From assembly GCA_900544535.1 (NCBI GenBank), contig UQVH01000001.1, positions 106,580 through 170,579 of the forward strand: a stretch of DNA of 64,000 bases, read 5' to 3'. Below are positions 7,620 through 15,247 of the stretch, piece by piece. The notes beneath the pieces are model-generated. The model made no database searches, was not told where the DNA came from, and worked only from the letters and a program-made list of their open reading frames with translations. Source of the stretch: an uncultured Bacteroidales bacterium (GTDB lineage Bacteria; Bacteroidota; Bacteroidia; Bacteroidales; Muribaculaceae). The position numbers and the translations under genes are program-made. Numbering within the stretch: position 1 is the first letter of the stretch; each line of letters starts with the position of its first letter.

Positions 7620-9245
7620 TTACTTATTATGTTCGCGGCGCTCTTCGCCGTATTCGATGGCGCTTCTGACGAAGTCCATGAAGAGGGGCGAGGGGGAGAG
7701 AACCGTCGATGAATATTCGGGGTGATACTGGGTGCCGATGAACCAGCGGTGGTCCGGAAGCTCTACGACTTCGACGAGGTGTGTGGCGGGGTTTTCGCCT
7801 ACGCATTTCATACCGGCCTCCTCGAAGCGGGCGCGGAAGTCGTTGTTGAACTCGAAGCGGTGGCGGTGGCGTTCGCTGACGCGGGTCTTGCCGTAGGCCT
7901 TGGCGGCGCGGGAGCCGGGAAGGAGGTCGCAGTCGTAGGCGCCGAGGCGCATGGTGCCTCCCATGTTGGAGATCGACTTCTGTTCCTCCATGAGGTCGAT
8001 GACGTTGTAGGGGGTGTGGGGCTGCATCTCCGTCGAGTTGGCTTCGGCGAGGCCGAGGACGTTGCGGGCGAACTCGATGACCATACACTGCATTCCGAGG
8101 CAGATGCCGAAGGTGGGGACGTCGTGCTCGCGGCACCATTTCAGGGCCGTGAACTTGCCCTCGATGCCGCGCTGGCCGAAACCGGGGGCTATGATGACGC
8201 CGTCGAGGTCGCGGAGCTGGGCGTCGACGTTTTCGGGGGTGACGCGCTCGGAGTGGATATATTGCAGGTCAAGGACATGGCCGGCATATGTGGCGGCCTG
8301 GAAGAGCGCTTCGTTGATGGACTTGTAGGCGTCCTGAAGCTCGACATATTTTCCGACAAGTCCGATGCGTACCTTCTTGTCGGCGGTGCGCATTTTGGTC
8401 AGGAACTCTTTCCAGGGGTTCATGTCGGGCTGGCCTTTGGGTTCGAGTCCCACCTTGCGCATGACGATCTCGTCGAGGTGCTGTTCGTGCATCAGGACGG
8501 GGACGTCGTAGATGCTGCGGGCGTCGATGCTCTGGATGACGGCGTCGGGGGCCACGTTGCAGAACAGAGCTATCTTCCTGCGCATTGCCGCGGGTATGTC
8601 GTGTTCGGTGCGGAGCACGAGGACGTCGGGCTGGATACCGAGTTGCTGGAGCTGCTTGACGGAGTGCTGTGTGGGCTTGGTCTTCAGCTCTTTGGCTGCG
8701 CTGATGTAGGGGACGTAGGTGAGGTGGAGGCAGAGGCAGTTGTCTTCGAGTTCCCAGCGGAGCTGACGGACGGCCTCAAGGAAGGGGAGCGACTCGATGT
8801 CGCCCACAACGCCGCCGATCTCGGTGATGACGAAGTCGAAATTGCCGGTCTTGCCGAGGGCCATGACGTTGCGCTTGATCTCGTCGGTGATGTGGGGGAT
8901 GATCTGTACGGTCTTGCCGAGATAGTCGCCGCGGCGCTCTTTCTCGATGACGCTTTTGTAGATACGTCCGGTGGTCACATTGTTGGCGCGTGTGGTCTGG
9001 ATGTTGGTGAACCGTTCGTAGTGTCCGAGGTCGAGGTCGGCCTCATGGCCGTCGACGGTGACATAGCATTCGCCGTGTTCATAGGGATTGAGGGTACCGG
9101 GGTCGATGTTGATGTAGGGGTCGAACTTCTGGATAGTAACCCTGAACCCGCGTGCTTTGAGAAGGCAGGCGAGAGATGACGAAATGATTCCCTTGCCAAG
9201 CGACGAAACCACGCCGCCTGTGACAAAAATGTATTTAGTTTCCAC
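7620..9245 (-). CDS. pyrG: CTP synthase
   Basis: A 541-residue enzyme that makes CTP from UTP, ATP and glutamine, the last step of pyrimidine nucleotide synthesis. The N-terminal synthase domain begins TKYIFVTGGVVSSLGKGI, containing the P-loop. The C-terminal class I glutamine amidotransferase domain contains the oxyanion loop (APGFGQRG), the nucleophile cysteine in GICLGMQ and the HPE triad residues in QYHPEYSS. Length is typical. It is the first gene of the minus-strand pair with yidC and is divergent from the HAD phosphatase gene at 9428; both have -7 boxes in the gap. Confidence 0.98.
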   Translation of the reverse strand: METKYIFVTGGVVSSLGKGIISSSLACLLKARGFRVTIQKFDPYINIDPGTLNPYEHGECYVTVDGHEADLDLGHYERFTNIQTTRANNVTTGRIYKSVIEKERRGDYLGKTVQIIPHITDEIKRNVMALGKTGNFDFVITEIGGVVGDIESLPFLEAVRQLRWELEDNCLCLHLTYVPYISAAKELKTKPTQHSVKQLQQLGIQPDVLVLRTEHDIPAAMRRKIALFCNVAPDAVIQSIDARSIYDVPVLMHEQHLDEIVMRKVGLEPKGQPDMNPWKEFLTKMRTADKKVRIGLVGKYVELQDAYKSINEALFQAATYAGHVLDLQYIHSERVTPENVDAQLRDLDGVIIAPGFGQRGIEGKFTALKWCREHDVPTFGICLGMQCMVIEFARNVLGLAEANSTEMQPHTPYNVIDLMEEQKSISNMGGTMRLGAYDCDLLPGSRAAKAYGKTRVSERHRHRFEFNNDFRARFEEAGMKCVGENPATHLVEVVELPDHRWFIGTQYHPEYSSTVLSPSPLFMDFVRSAIEYGEERREHNK

Positions 9246-9323
9246 GCTTTATGATGTGATTGAGATACTTCAAGTTCGCGTCGTTTGTAAGAGGTTGTTT
9301 TAAACAAACTCTAAAATAAGGTG

Positions 9324-9362
9324 CAAATTTACAAAAAAATCGGGGATTATTCCGTAAATTTG
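9324..9362. promoter_or_regulatory. Divergent -7 promoter boxes for pyrG and the HAD gene
   Basis: TAAATTTG occurs at 9331-9324 on the minus strand (towards pyrG) and again at 9355-9362 on the plus strand (towards the gene at 9428). Both match TAnnTTTG. Good TTTG -33 boxes at the usual distance are not apparent, so these are moderate calls. Confidence 0.55.
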
Positions 9363-9427
9363 CCTAAACATTATGAATGTGAGTGAGCGGTGTTTCCTCA
9401 ACATCCTCCGAAAAAGAAGTTATCGAG

Positions 9428-10048
9428 ATGATAAAGAATCTGCTTTTTGACCTTGGCGGTGTGATCATGGATCTGGACCGCAGCCGTTGTGTCGGGGCTT
9501 TCAAGCGCCTCGGCATGAAGGACCCTGACGAATTTCTCGGCCTCTACGGCCAGAAGGGCGATTTCCTGGCGCTGGAGTCGGGAGAGATCGGCGCCGATGA
9601 GTTTCACCGCCGTCTGCGCCCGCTTTTCGGCGATCCGTCGCTGACCGACGACCGCATCGACGAGGCTTTCAATGAATTTCTTGTCGGCATCCCCTTGGAG
9701 CGCCTGCGTGCTCTGCGCGAACTGCGCCGCGATTACCGCGTGTGTCTCCTGTCCAACACCAACCCGATAATGATGGAGAGCAAGATCGCCGAGGAGTTCC
9801 GCAAGGAGGGTCTGGAGATAGACGATTATTTCGACGGGATAGTGACCTCCTACGAGGCTAAATGCTGCAAGCCAGGAAAGGAGATTTTCGACTATGCCGA
9901 GCGTGTCTGCGGACTGGTGCCGGAGGAGACGCTGTTTTTCGACGACTCGCAGGCCAATATCGACGCGGCCCGCGCCTACGGTTTCAACGCCGTGCTCGTG
10001 AAGCCGGGCGACGAGTTCGCCGACCTCCTGCGCGAGTTCTGCGCGTAG
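9428..10048 (+). CDS. HAD superfamily phosphatase (YihX-like)
   Basis: A 206-residue cytoplasmic hydrolase. I use the ATG at 9428 because the HAD motif I begins at once (IKNLLFDLGGVIMDLD); an earlier ATG at 9383 adds unrelated residues. Motif II is CLLSNTN, motif III the lysine in KCCKPGKEIFDYA, motif IV FFDDSQANIDAA, so all catalytic motifs are intact. The DLGGV form of motif I resembles subfamily IA members such as YihX, a glucose-1-phosphatase, but the substrate cannot be fixed from sequence. The TAG stop codon lies inside a dispersed palindrome (10045-10072). Confidence 0.88.
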   Translation: MIKNLLFDLGGVIMDLDRSRCVGAFKRLGMKDPDEFLGLYGQKGDFLALESGEIGADEFHRRLRPLFGDPSLTDDRIDEAFNEFLVGIPLERLRALRELRRDYRVCLLSNTNPIMMESKIAEEFRKEGLEIDDYFDGIVTSYEAKCCKPGKEIFDYAERVCGLVPEETLFFDDSQANIDAARAYGFNAVLVKPGDEFADLLREFCA

Positions 10049-10072
10049 GGACGCGATGAATCGCGTCCCTAC
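10045..10072. repeat. Dispersed palindrome P1, copy 1, supplying a stop codon
   Basis: Perfect 13-bp inverted repeat with a 2-base centre, core GGACGCGATGAATCGCGTCC with GTAG/CTAC extensions. The stop codon TAG of the HAD gene (10046-10048) is part of the left arm. The same 20-bp core recurs at 25651-25670 beside the ftsZ stop codon. Confidence 0.85.
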
Positions 10073-10168
10073 CGGGTAATACCGGAGGCAATGGCGACAG
10101 AACCTGGCGCCGCGCTCAGACGTTAAGTAACAAAACGATAAACTTTCATCTACCACCTGTAATCCAAA

Positions 10169-11104
10169 ATGAGAATCATAACCGGAAGCGACAGATCGAC
10201 CCGCCGCATTGCGGCAGTGGGGATGTATGACGGCGTCCATCTCGGCCATAAGTTCCTTATAGACTATCTCAGGCTCGAAGCCGGTTCGCGCGGGCTGACA
10301 CCTGCGGTGATCACCTTCTCGCGCCATCCGCTGTCGGTGGTGCGGCCTCTGGAGACTCCGGGGCTGCTCACCTCGCTCGACGACCGCCTGCGGCAGCTCG
10401 GCGAGGCCGGGGCCGAGGATATCATCATGCTGACTTTTAACGATAGTCTGCGCCGCAAGAGTGCCCGCGAGTTTCTGAAGATGCTGCACCGTTTGTACAG
10501 CATCGAGACTCTTGTGCTCGGTTTCAACAATCGCTTCGGCCATGACCGTCCGGGGGCATTCGAGGATTACAAGGCCATAGGCGCGGAGGTGGGCGTCGAG
10601 GTGGTGGCCGCGCCTGAATATCGTGGCGCCGGTTCGCCGGTAAGCTCGTCGGTCATCCGTCGCCATCTGCTCAACGGTGCTCCTGAGAAGGCCGCGGAGG
10701 CACTGGGCCATCCTTACAGGCTGCGCGGCATGGTGACCCACGGCGAGAGTCTGGGCCGCACCATCGGTTTCCCGACGGCCAATCTCAGCCCCTCCGACCA
10801 GGCGTCGCTCATACCGAAAGCGGGGGCCTATGCGGCGTTCGTGACCACTCCCGACGGTGTGCGCCGTCCGGCGATGGTCAACATCGGTTTCCGCCCGACG
10901 GTTTCCGATCCCGACGCGCCGGGACGCCTTTCGATCGAGGCACATATTTTTGATTTCATCGGCTATCTCTACGACGAGGAGATTTCGGTGGAGTTTGTCA
11001 GCTTCCTGCGTCCCGAAAAACGCTATTCGTCGCTCGAAAAGCTCACCGACCAGCTCAAAGCCGACGCGGCCAAAGCAAGAAAAGTATTGAGCGCCAAACC
11101 GTAG
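10169..11104 (+). CDS. ribF: Bifunctional riboflavin kinase / FAD synthetase
   Basis: A 311-residue enzyme that phosphorylates riboflavin to FMN and adenylates FMN to FAD. The N-terminal nucleotidyltransferase domain has GMYDGVHLGHKFLI, the HxGH-type motif, and SSSVIRRHL near residue 155; the C-terminal flavokinase domain has the signature GRTIGFPTANL near residue 205 and a typical end. Length is normal. It is separated from the upstream HAD gene by about 120 bases that contain palindrome P1. Its stop codon TAG (11102-11104) lies in the dispersed palindrome P2. Confidence 0.96.
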   Translation: MRIITGSDRSTRRIAAVGMYDGVHLGHKFLIDYLRLEAGSRGLTPAVITFSRHPLSVVRPLETPGLLTSLDDRLRQLGEAGAEDIIMLTFNDSLRRKSAREFLKMLHRLYSIETLVLGFNNRFGHDRPGAFEDYKAIGAEVGVEVVAAPEYRGAGSPVSSSVIRRHLLNGAPEKAAEALGHPYRLRGMVTHGESLGRTIGFPTANLSPSDQASLIPKAGAYAAFVTTPDGVRRPAMVNIGFRPTVSDPDAPGRLSIEAHIFDFIGYLYDEEISVEFVSFLRPEKRYSSLEKLTDQLKADAAKARKVLSAKP

Positions 11105-11124
11105 GGCTGCACCAGGGTGCAGCC
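11101..11124. repeat. Dispersed palindrome P2, copy 1, supplying a stop codon
   Basis: Core GGCTGCACC-AG-GGTGCAGCC at 11105-11124 preceded by GTAG. The ribF stop codon TAG is in this leader. Further copies lie at 13666-13689 (reverse orientation) and 13788-13811. Confidence 0.85.
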
Positions 11125-11433
11125 GCCAAACGTTGCACGAATCAGATGTTTGCATGTATTTCCCGATAACATTGCGTGTGTAACAATCGCTTACATGCGC
11201 TATCCCTCGTTATGTTTGATAATATCCTTCGTCCCATTTGATTATGTGGTGATTTTTAATTATTTGTGGCTGCGCCATGGCGGCTTTACGAGCCGAAGGG
11301 GACGATTGTTTTAAATTGGATTTTTTAAGAGGGTATTATGATAATTTATTGCTAAACATCGTATTTTTATATTAAATTTTTAGTATATTTGCAGAAATAT
11401 TATAGATTATCAACTTATAAGCCAATTTTAGAA
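11125..11433. other. Gene-free AT-rich gap with a -7 box
   Basis: No credible gene. There is a degenerate relative of palindrome P2 at 11268-11285 (GGCTGCGCCATGGCGGCT), an AT-rich stretch from 11310, and TATATTTG at 11384-11391, a Bacteroidota -7 box on the plus strand that would drive the lipoprotein at 11434. A TTTG -33 box at normal distance is not seen. Confidence 0.5.
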
Positions 11434-12609
11434 ATGAAAAAAGTATTAATTTTATTAGTAATTTTGAGTGGATTTATTATTTGTTCATGTTCGGATGATA
11501 ATTCGATTCTTTCAGAAAATGTAAATCAACCCCAATCTATTCAAAATAATAATGTACGGAATTTAAAAAAAGTATTTAATGATTTAGAAACCCTTAATTC
11601 TGCCTATTCTCATAAAGCAAGTCGAGGCTGGCAACCTAACTATCCTAAAATTTGTCGTGATAAAGTAGATTTAGCAGATATGCTTGGGGAAAAATGTGGA
11701 AATTATTTAGGTCGTTGGGCTGGTACAGCTATTGGTAGTTCTACTGCTGGTCCACTCGGTGCTTGTATCGGACATGTTTGGGGGTGGAGAATAGGTGGTG
11801 TTATTGGTCATATTGGAGCATCTGCCGTAGTAAAGAAATATTTTAATTGTGCAGGATTGGCGATGAAAGTCCCAAACGCAGAACTTTTGTTCAATAATGA
11901 CATACGTGTTGCTTCTGCGATTACGGAATGGGCTGAACTTGAATTAGCAGCACCAGACAATAATGAAAAAGTAGATGATGATAGAGTCATAGATGATGGG
12001 AAGTTTGTGGGATTATATTCATTTACACCAGACGATATAATAAATGATGGTATTCATAATGAATCCGGCTGGGGTTATATGCCATTGATTCTTAATGATA
12101 TAGAGGCGTGTGACTCATTGGGCTATTATCATAATGAGGTTATGATAACGTTTGAAAAAGACGATGTGAATTATATTAAAGATGGCCAACCTGATATTGA
12201 TAAAATATATAATTATATTGCATGGTATATGAGAGATAAAAATATGGATACATATGCATTAACTGAAAATATAATGTTTAAAAATAAAGCATTATCATTT
12301 TATGAGGATGTAATAAATTTAGCTATGATGGAATATAACAGTTTTGACGAATATGTTGAGGTGCAATGTACATATATGAAAAATATGGGGCTTTCGGATG
12401 AAGAAATTTTGATGTATAAGGAATTTGATGTTGAAGTCGCTCGTACATGCATGGATCTTACAGATATTGAAATTAAGAATTATGCTATTCAGTTAAATGA
12501 TATTTTAATGAATGCAGATGTTACGTCAACACAAAGAGTTGATTTGGCAAGAGGTGCACAAGCAGCTATTAATAGTGTGCTATTTTGGAATCAATTTTGG
12601 AAAGAATGA
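11434..12609 (+). CDS. Lipoprotein with glycine-zipper segment, unknown function
   Basis: A 391-residue protein. The ATG at 11434 is chosen because it opens a lipoprotein signal peptide (MKKVLILLVILSGFIICSCS) and lies downstream of the -7 box; an ATG at 11389 overlaps that box. Residues about 93-130 form a glycine-zipper-like hydrophobic stretch with repeated GxxxG (GRWAGTAIGSS, GHVWGWRIGGVIGHIG), a pattern seen in membrane-inserting bacteriocins and outer-membrane zipper proteins. The rest is acidic and helical with no recognised domain. Base composition is far more AT-rich than the surrounding core genes, which suggests transfer. Its TGA overlaps the ATG of the next small membrane protein. 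Function unknown; a contact toxin or envelope protein are both possible. Confidence 0.7.
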   Translation: MKKVLILLVILSGFIICSCSDDNSILSENVNQPQSIQNNNVRNLKKVFNDLETLNSAYSHKASRGWQPNYPKICRDKVDLADMLGEKCGNYLGRWAGTAIGSSTAGPLGACIGHVWGWRIGGVIGHIGASAVVKKYFNCAGLAMKVPNAELLFNNDIRVASAITEWAELELAAPDNNEKVDDDRVIDDGKFVGLYSFTPDDIINDGIHNESGWGYMPLILNDIEACDSLGYYHNEVMITFEKDDVNYIKDGQPDIDKIYNYIAWYMRDKNMDTYALTENIMFKNKALSFYEDVINLAMMEYNSFDEYVEVQCTYMKNMGLSDEEILMYKEFDVEVARTCMDLTDIEIKNYAIQLNDILMNADVTSTQRVDLARGAQAAINSVLFWNQFWKE

Positions 12610-12785
12610 TAGAAGGTCTTATTCGGGAGATAAGTTATTTTATGACTCGTTTATCAACTGAAAAGATTGTGAAAAGGAAAATAAGCAATAAATATATACG
12701 CTTTCTTGTTTGGTTGATAATTGGAATCGGTGTGTTGTATTTATATGATTATATTGAAGTTTTAATTAAGGGATATTTTCAGTGA
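12606..12785 (+). CDS. Small membrane protein, translationally coupled
   Basis: A 59-residue protein with a basic N-terminal half and one membrane helix (IRFLVWLIIGIGVLYLYDYI). The ATG at 12606 overlaps the TGA of the lipoprotein gene as ATGA, which argues for coupled translation; an in-frame ATG at 12585 is possible but would overlap more. AT-rich like its neighbour. No family recognised. Position and size would suit an immunity or assembly partner of the lipoprotein, but that is inference only. Confidence 0.5.
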   Translation: MIEGLIREISYFMTRLSTEKIVKRKISNKYIRFLVWLIIGIGVLYLYDYIEVLIKGYFQ

Positions 12786-12804
12786 TAGAATAGTAAGTAT
12801 TATT

Positions 12805-13014
12805 ATGTTGGAATTTACTCTTGTTTCGGTATTAACCACCGTATTAGTATTGTACATTTTTTATCTAATTGGGAAACGTATATCAGATAGTATTATCCGA
12901 GATATACTGTTTTATCTCCTGTTTTTAGTCTTTTTTTCTATATTTTATATGATTTTTGAGAATACGCTATTTAAATCCGTTGAAAGCGGATGGCTACGTT
13001 TTGATTTGTTCTGA
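12805..13014 (+). CDS. Small membrane protein with two helices
   Basis: A 69-residue, very hydrophobic protein with two predicted membrane helices (FTLVSVLTTVLVLYIFYLIG and ILFYLLFLVFFSIFYMIF). It follows the previous small gene by 19 bases and precedes a hairpin, so it probably ends the same AT-rich transcript. No family recognised. Low complexity of hydrophobic residues makes the coding call moderate. Confidence 0.45.
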   Translation: MLEFTLVSVLTTVLVLYIFYLIGKRISDSIIRDILFYLLFLVFFSIFYMIFENTLFKSVESGWLRFDLF

Positions 13015-13041
13015 TTGAACATATAAATTATAATAGAAAGG

Positions 13042-13072
13042 CGCCTTAGTGGGTAAGTTTCCCGCTAAGGCG
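13042..13072 (+). terminator. Terminator-like hairpin after the AT-rich operon
   Basis: Inverted repeat of 12 bp with one G-U pair: CGCCTTAGTGGG at 13042-13053 and CCCGCTAAGGCG at 13061-13072, loop of 7. The T tract is interrupted (TTGTTGTGTT), so termination may be inefficient. Confidence 0.55.
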
Positions 13073-13130
13073 TTGTTGTGTTCGGCGATGCAAAAGTAAT
13101 ATCTTAATGCCAATAAGACAAATAATAAGC

Positions 13131-13835
13131 AATTTTTTTGTTTCGCTCCTACGGAGCTTTTGGTGGAGGGGGGAATGGCGTAATCACAGCTGCGGACCGC
13201 TACGCGGCCCTTGCAGTGGCCTGGATTCTTCCGACCGCTAACGCGGCCAGCCTGAGGGAGGCGCATTGGGGGGTGGCGCTGATGCAGGGGTTGCGATGTC
13301 GATGACGATTTTGGGGCGCGGGGCCTTGAGAGCGGCTCGGAGAGCCTGAGTTTCAGAAACCCCAGGGTGAGCGAGCGCCGAAGCCATAGGCGTAGGTGGC
13401 GAGCGGTGCCTGGGGTAGTCTGCCGGATCTCCACGACTGCCTCGTAAGAGGCTGGTTAATATCGCGGTACGTTAACCTGTCTCTCCGAGACAGATTCCTG
13501 TGTCACATGCCATACCTCAGGCACCGCTCGGCCCTGTGGGCTCTCGCTCACCCTGAGGTTTCGAAAACTAACCCTCTCCGAGGGTTTTGAGGTGGTGGGG
13601 ACGGCTCCATGGTGCGCAAGAGGTGTTATCACAGAGCGTATGGTGGTATTCACGGGTTGTTTGGCGGCTGCACCATGGTGCAGCCCTACAAGAGGGTGGT
13701 TTTTCGTGGTGGTGGGATAAATGGTTGTGTGGAGCCAGCCTGAGGATGGCGCATTGGGGGGCCGGTATGCCTGAGGGGTGCGACGATGTAGGGCTGCACC
13801 GTGGTGCAGCCGCTGACGAGGTGGGGATGAGGAGG
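13131..13835. repeat. Gene-free string of hairpins and dispersed repeats
   Basis: About 700 bases with no believable gene. In order: GCTCC-TAC-GGAGC at 13145-13157; a copy of repeat P3 at 13185-13250; GGCTC-GGA-GAGCC at 13334-13346; a unit bounded by ACCCCAGG and CCTGGGGT at 13359-13416; GGTTAA/TTAACC at 13454-13477; CTGTCTC-TCC-GAGACAG at 13477-13493; an inverted related unit bounded by ACCTCAGG and CCTGAGGT at 13514-13559; CCCTC-TCC-GAGGG at 13572-13584; palindrome P2 at 13666-13689 and 13788-13811. A further phrase, CCAGCCTGAGG then GGCGCATTGGGG, occurs near 13248-13271 and again near 13736-13760. Open frames here are GC-driven and not supported. Confidence 0.75.
13185..13250 (+). repeat. 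Dispersed repeat P3, copy 1
   Basis: About 66 bases opening CACAGCTGCGGACCGC, with TTGCAGTGGCCTGGATTC in the middle and CGCGGCCAG at the end. Nearly identical to 25539-25605 and, inverted and shorter, to 25388-25432. It contains internal small palindromes (CCGCTACGCGG, CCGCTAACGCGG). Confidence 0.85.
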
Positions 13836-14471
13836 TCAGGGGCGTTTGCGGAGGAGGGTCAGGCCGTCGCGGAGGGGGAGGATGACGGTTTCGAGGGAGG
13901 GGTGGGCGGCTACGTAGCTGTTGAAGCGGTCGAGGGCGAGGGTCTGGGCGTCGTGGTTGGCGACGGTGTCGGTTACTTTGCCGTCCCAGAGGGTGTTGTC
14001 GGCGATGATGAAGCCGCCGGGACGCAGGCGCGGGAGCACGGCGTCGAGATATTCGACGTAGCGGCGCTTGTTGGCGTCGATGTAGACCAGGTCCCACTCT
14101 TCGTCGATTTCATTTACGATCGTTTCGGCGTCGCCGATGTGGAGGGTGATTCTGTCGCCTCCGGGCGCGGTGGCGAAGAGTTCGGTGAGTTCTTCTTCCA
14201 TCTCGTCGTCGATCTCGACGGTGTGGAGACGGCCGTCGGGACGCAGCCCTTCGGCGAGGCAGAGGGCCGAGTAGCCGGTGTAGGTGCCCAGTTCGAGAAT
14301 GCGGCGGGGGGAGACCATCGCGGAGATCATGGCGAGAAGGCGCCCCTGGAGATGGCCGGAACACATGCGCGGATAGAGGTGGCGCAGGTGTGTGCGGCGG
14401 TAGAGCCGGCGCAGATGCTCCGGTTCGGGGGTGATGTGGGAGAGGATGTAGTCGTCGAGATTTTCAGTCAT
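13836..14471 (-). CDS. SAM-dependent O-methyltransferase
   Basis: A 211-residue cytoplasmic methyltransferase of the catechol/caffeoyl-CoA type (Methyltransf_3). The SAM-binding motif is RILELGTYTGYSALCLAEGL near residues 57-76; the metal and substrate region has DLVYIDANKRRY near residue 130 and LRPGGFIIADNTLWDGKV near residue 150. These match bacterial YrrM-like enzymes whose substrates are small hydroxylated compounds or tRNA; which applies is not clear. It is the last gene of a seven-gene minus-strand operon, 9 bases after aroQ, and runs into the hairpin-rich gap. Confidence 0.88.
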   Translation of the reverse strand: MTENLDDYILSHITPEPEHLRRLYRRTHLRHLYPRMCSGHLQGRLLAMISAMVSPRRILELGTYTGYSALCLAEGLRPDGRLHTVEIDDEMEEELTELFATAPGGDRITLHIGDAETIVNEIDEEWDLVYIDANKRRYVEYLDAVLPRLRPGGFIIADNTLWDGKVTDTVANHDAQTLALDRFNSYVAAHPSLETVILPLRDGLTLLRKRP

Positions 14472-14480
14472 GGATTCCTC

Positions 14481-14903
14481 TTATTTCACGTGGCCCATGA
14501 CAAAGGCCTGTGCGGCAAGAAAATATGAGTTGAGCCCGAAGCCGGTGATGGTGCCGCGGCACACGGGGGCTATGAGCGAGGTGTGGCGTATGGCTTCGCG
14601 GGCAGCAGTGTTGGAGATGTGGACCTCGATGACGGGAGTCTCTATTCCGGCGATGGCGTCGGCGATGGCGAGTGAGGTGTGGGTGTAGGCTCCGGCGTTG
14701 AGAATCACGCCGTCGGCGTCGGTGTTGTGGAGGAAGTCGATGATGTCGCCCTCGTGGTTCGACTGGCGGTATTCGATTTCGTCGCCGTCGAGCATCTGGC
14801 GGAGTTCGACAAGATATGATTCGAAGGTACGCGAGCCGTAGATCTTAGGTTCGCGAGTGCCGAGGAGGTTCAGATTGGGTCCGTTGATGATAAGCAGTTT
14901 CAT
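14481..14903 (-). CDS. aroQ: Type II 3-dehydroquinate dehydratase
   Basis: A 140-residue enzyme of the shikimate pathway that dehydrates 3-dehydroquinate to 3-dehydroshikimate. Diagnostic sequence is present throughout: IINGPNLNLLGTREPKIYG with the catalytic arginine and tyrosine, the substrate-binding NAGAYTHTSLAI, and EVHISN carrying the catalytic histidine. Length is typical of the dodecameric type II enzyme. It lies between a small membrane protein and the O-methyltransferase in a compact operon. Confidence 0.97.
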   Translation of the reverse strand: MKLLIINGPNLNLLGTREPKIYGSRTFESYLVELRQMLDGDEIEYRQSNHEGDIIDFLHNTDADGVILNAGAYTHTSLAIADAIAGIETPVIEVHISNTAAREAIRHTSLIAPVCRGTITGFGLNSYFLAAQAFVMGHVK

Positions 14904-14955
14904 AAGCGTATGTGTAGAATCGGTGGTGAGGGGTGATGATGCTACGGAGCTGCGG

Positions 14956-15243
14956 TCAGATGGCTGCGGCGCCGGGATGGAGCACGAGGGTCCAGACGGC
15001 TGCCGTCGACAGTCCCATCAGGACGAGGAGAATCCAGCTTACATACTGGCGGCCGGGCCACGCGCTCCAGGCGAGCCATGCCGAGAGGAGCATGTAGAAG
15101 GGATAGAGCCATACGAAGGTCTTCACGGCCTCGTCGCCTGCGGGAATGTTGGCCGCGAGGATCGGAAACGAGAAGGCCGGCAGGAGAAAGATGATGATCA
15201 GCACGATCATCCACACGGGCGGTCTTTGCTTGGTCTGGCTCAT
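14956..15243 (-). CDS. Small integral membrane protein, unknown function
   Basis: A 95-residue protein with three predicted membrane helices (VWMIVLIIIFLLPAFSFPIL, VWLYPFYMLLSAWLAWSAW and YVSWILLVLMGLSTAAVWTLV). It begins 4 bases after the epimerase gene stop and is in the same operon, which supports it as real. The WxxxW-rich second helix is a common look in Bacteroidota small membrane proteins. No function recognised. Confidence 0.7.
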   Translation of the reverse strand: MSQTKQRPPVWMIVLIIIFLLPAFSFPILAANIPAGDEAVKTFVWLYPFYMLLSAWLAWSAWPGRQYVSWILLVLMGLSTAAVWTLVLHPGAAAI

Positions 15244-15247
15244 GGTA

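Noticed and set aside
7722..9179. A 485-codon plus-strand frame opposite pyrG
   Set aside because: Val/Gly/Asp-rich translation typical of the complement of a GC-rich gene; pyrG is certain.
9398..11155. A 585-codon open frame on the minus strand, antisense to the HAD gene and ribF
   Set aside because: It is opposite two well-supported genes, crosses their intergenic gap, and its composition is that of a complement of GC-rich codons; no domain is visible.
12606..13014. The two small membrane genes considered as a classical toxin-antitoxin pair
   Set aside because: Both are membrane proteins with no DNA-binding antitoxin or known toxin fold; a link to the lipoprotein is more natural.
13587..14528. 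A 313-codon plus-strand frame across the hairpin region and the O-methyltransferase
   Set aside because: Covers repeats and the antisense of a real gene; Gly/Val-rich artefact.
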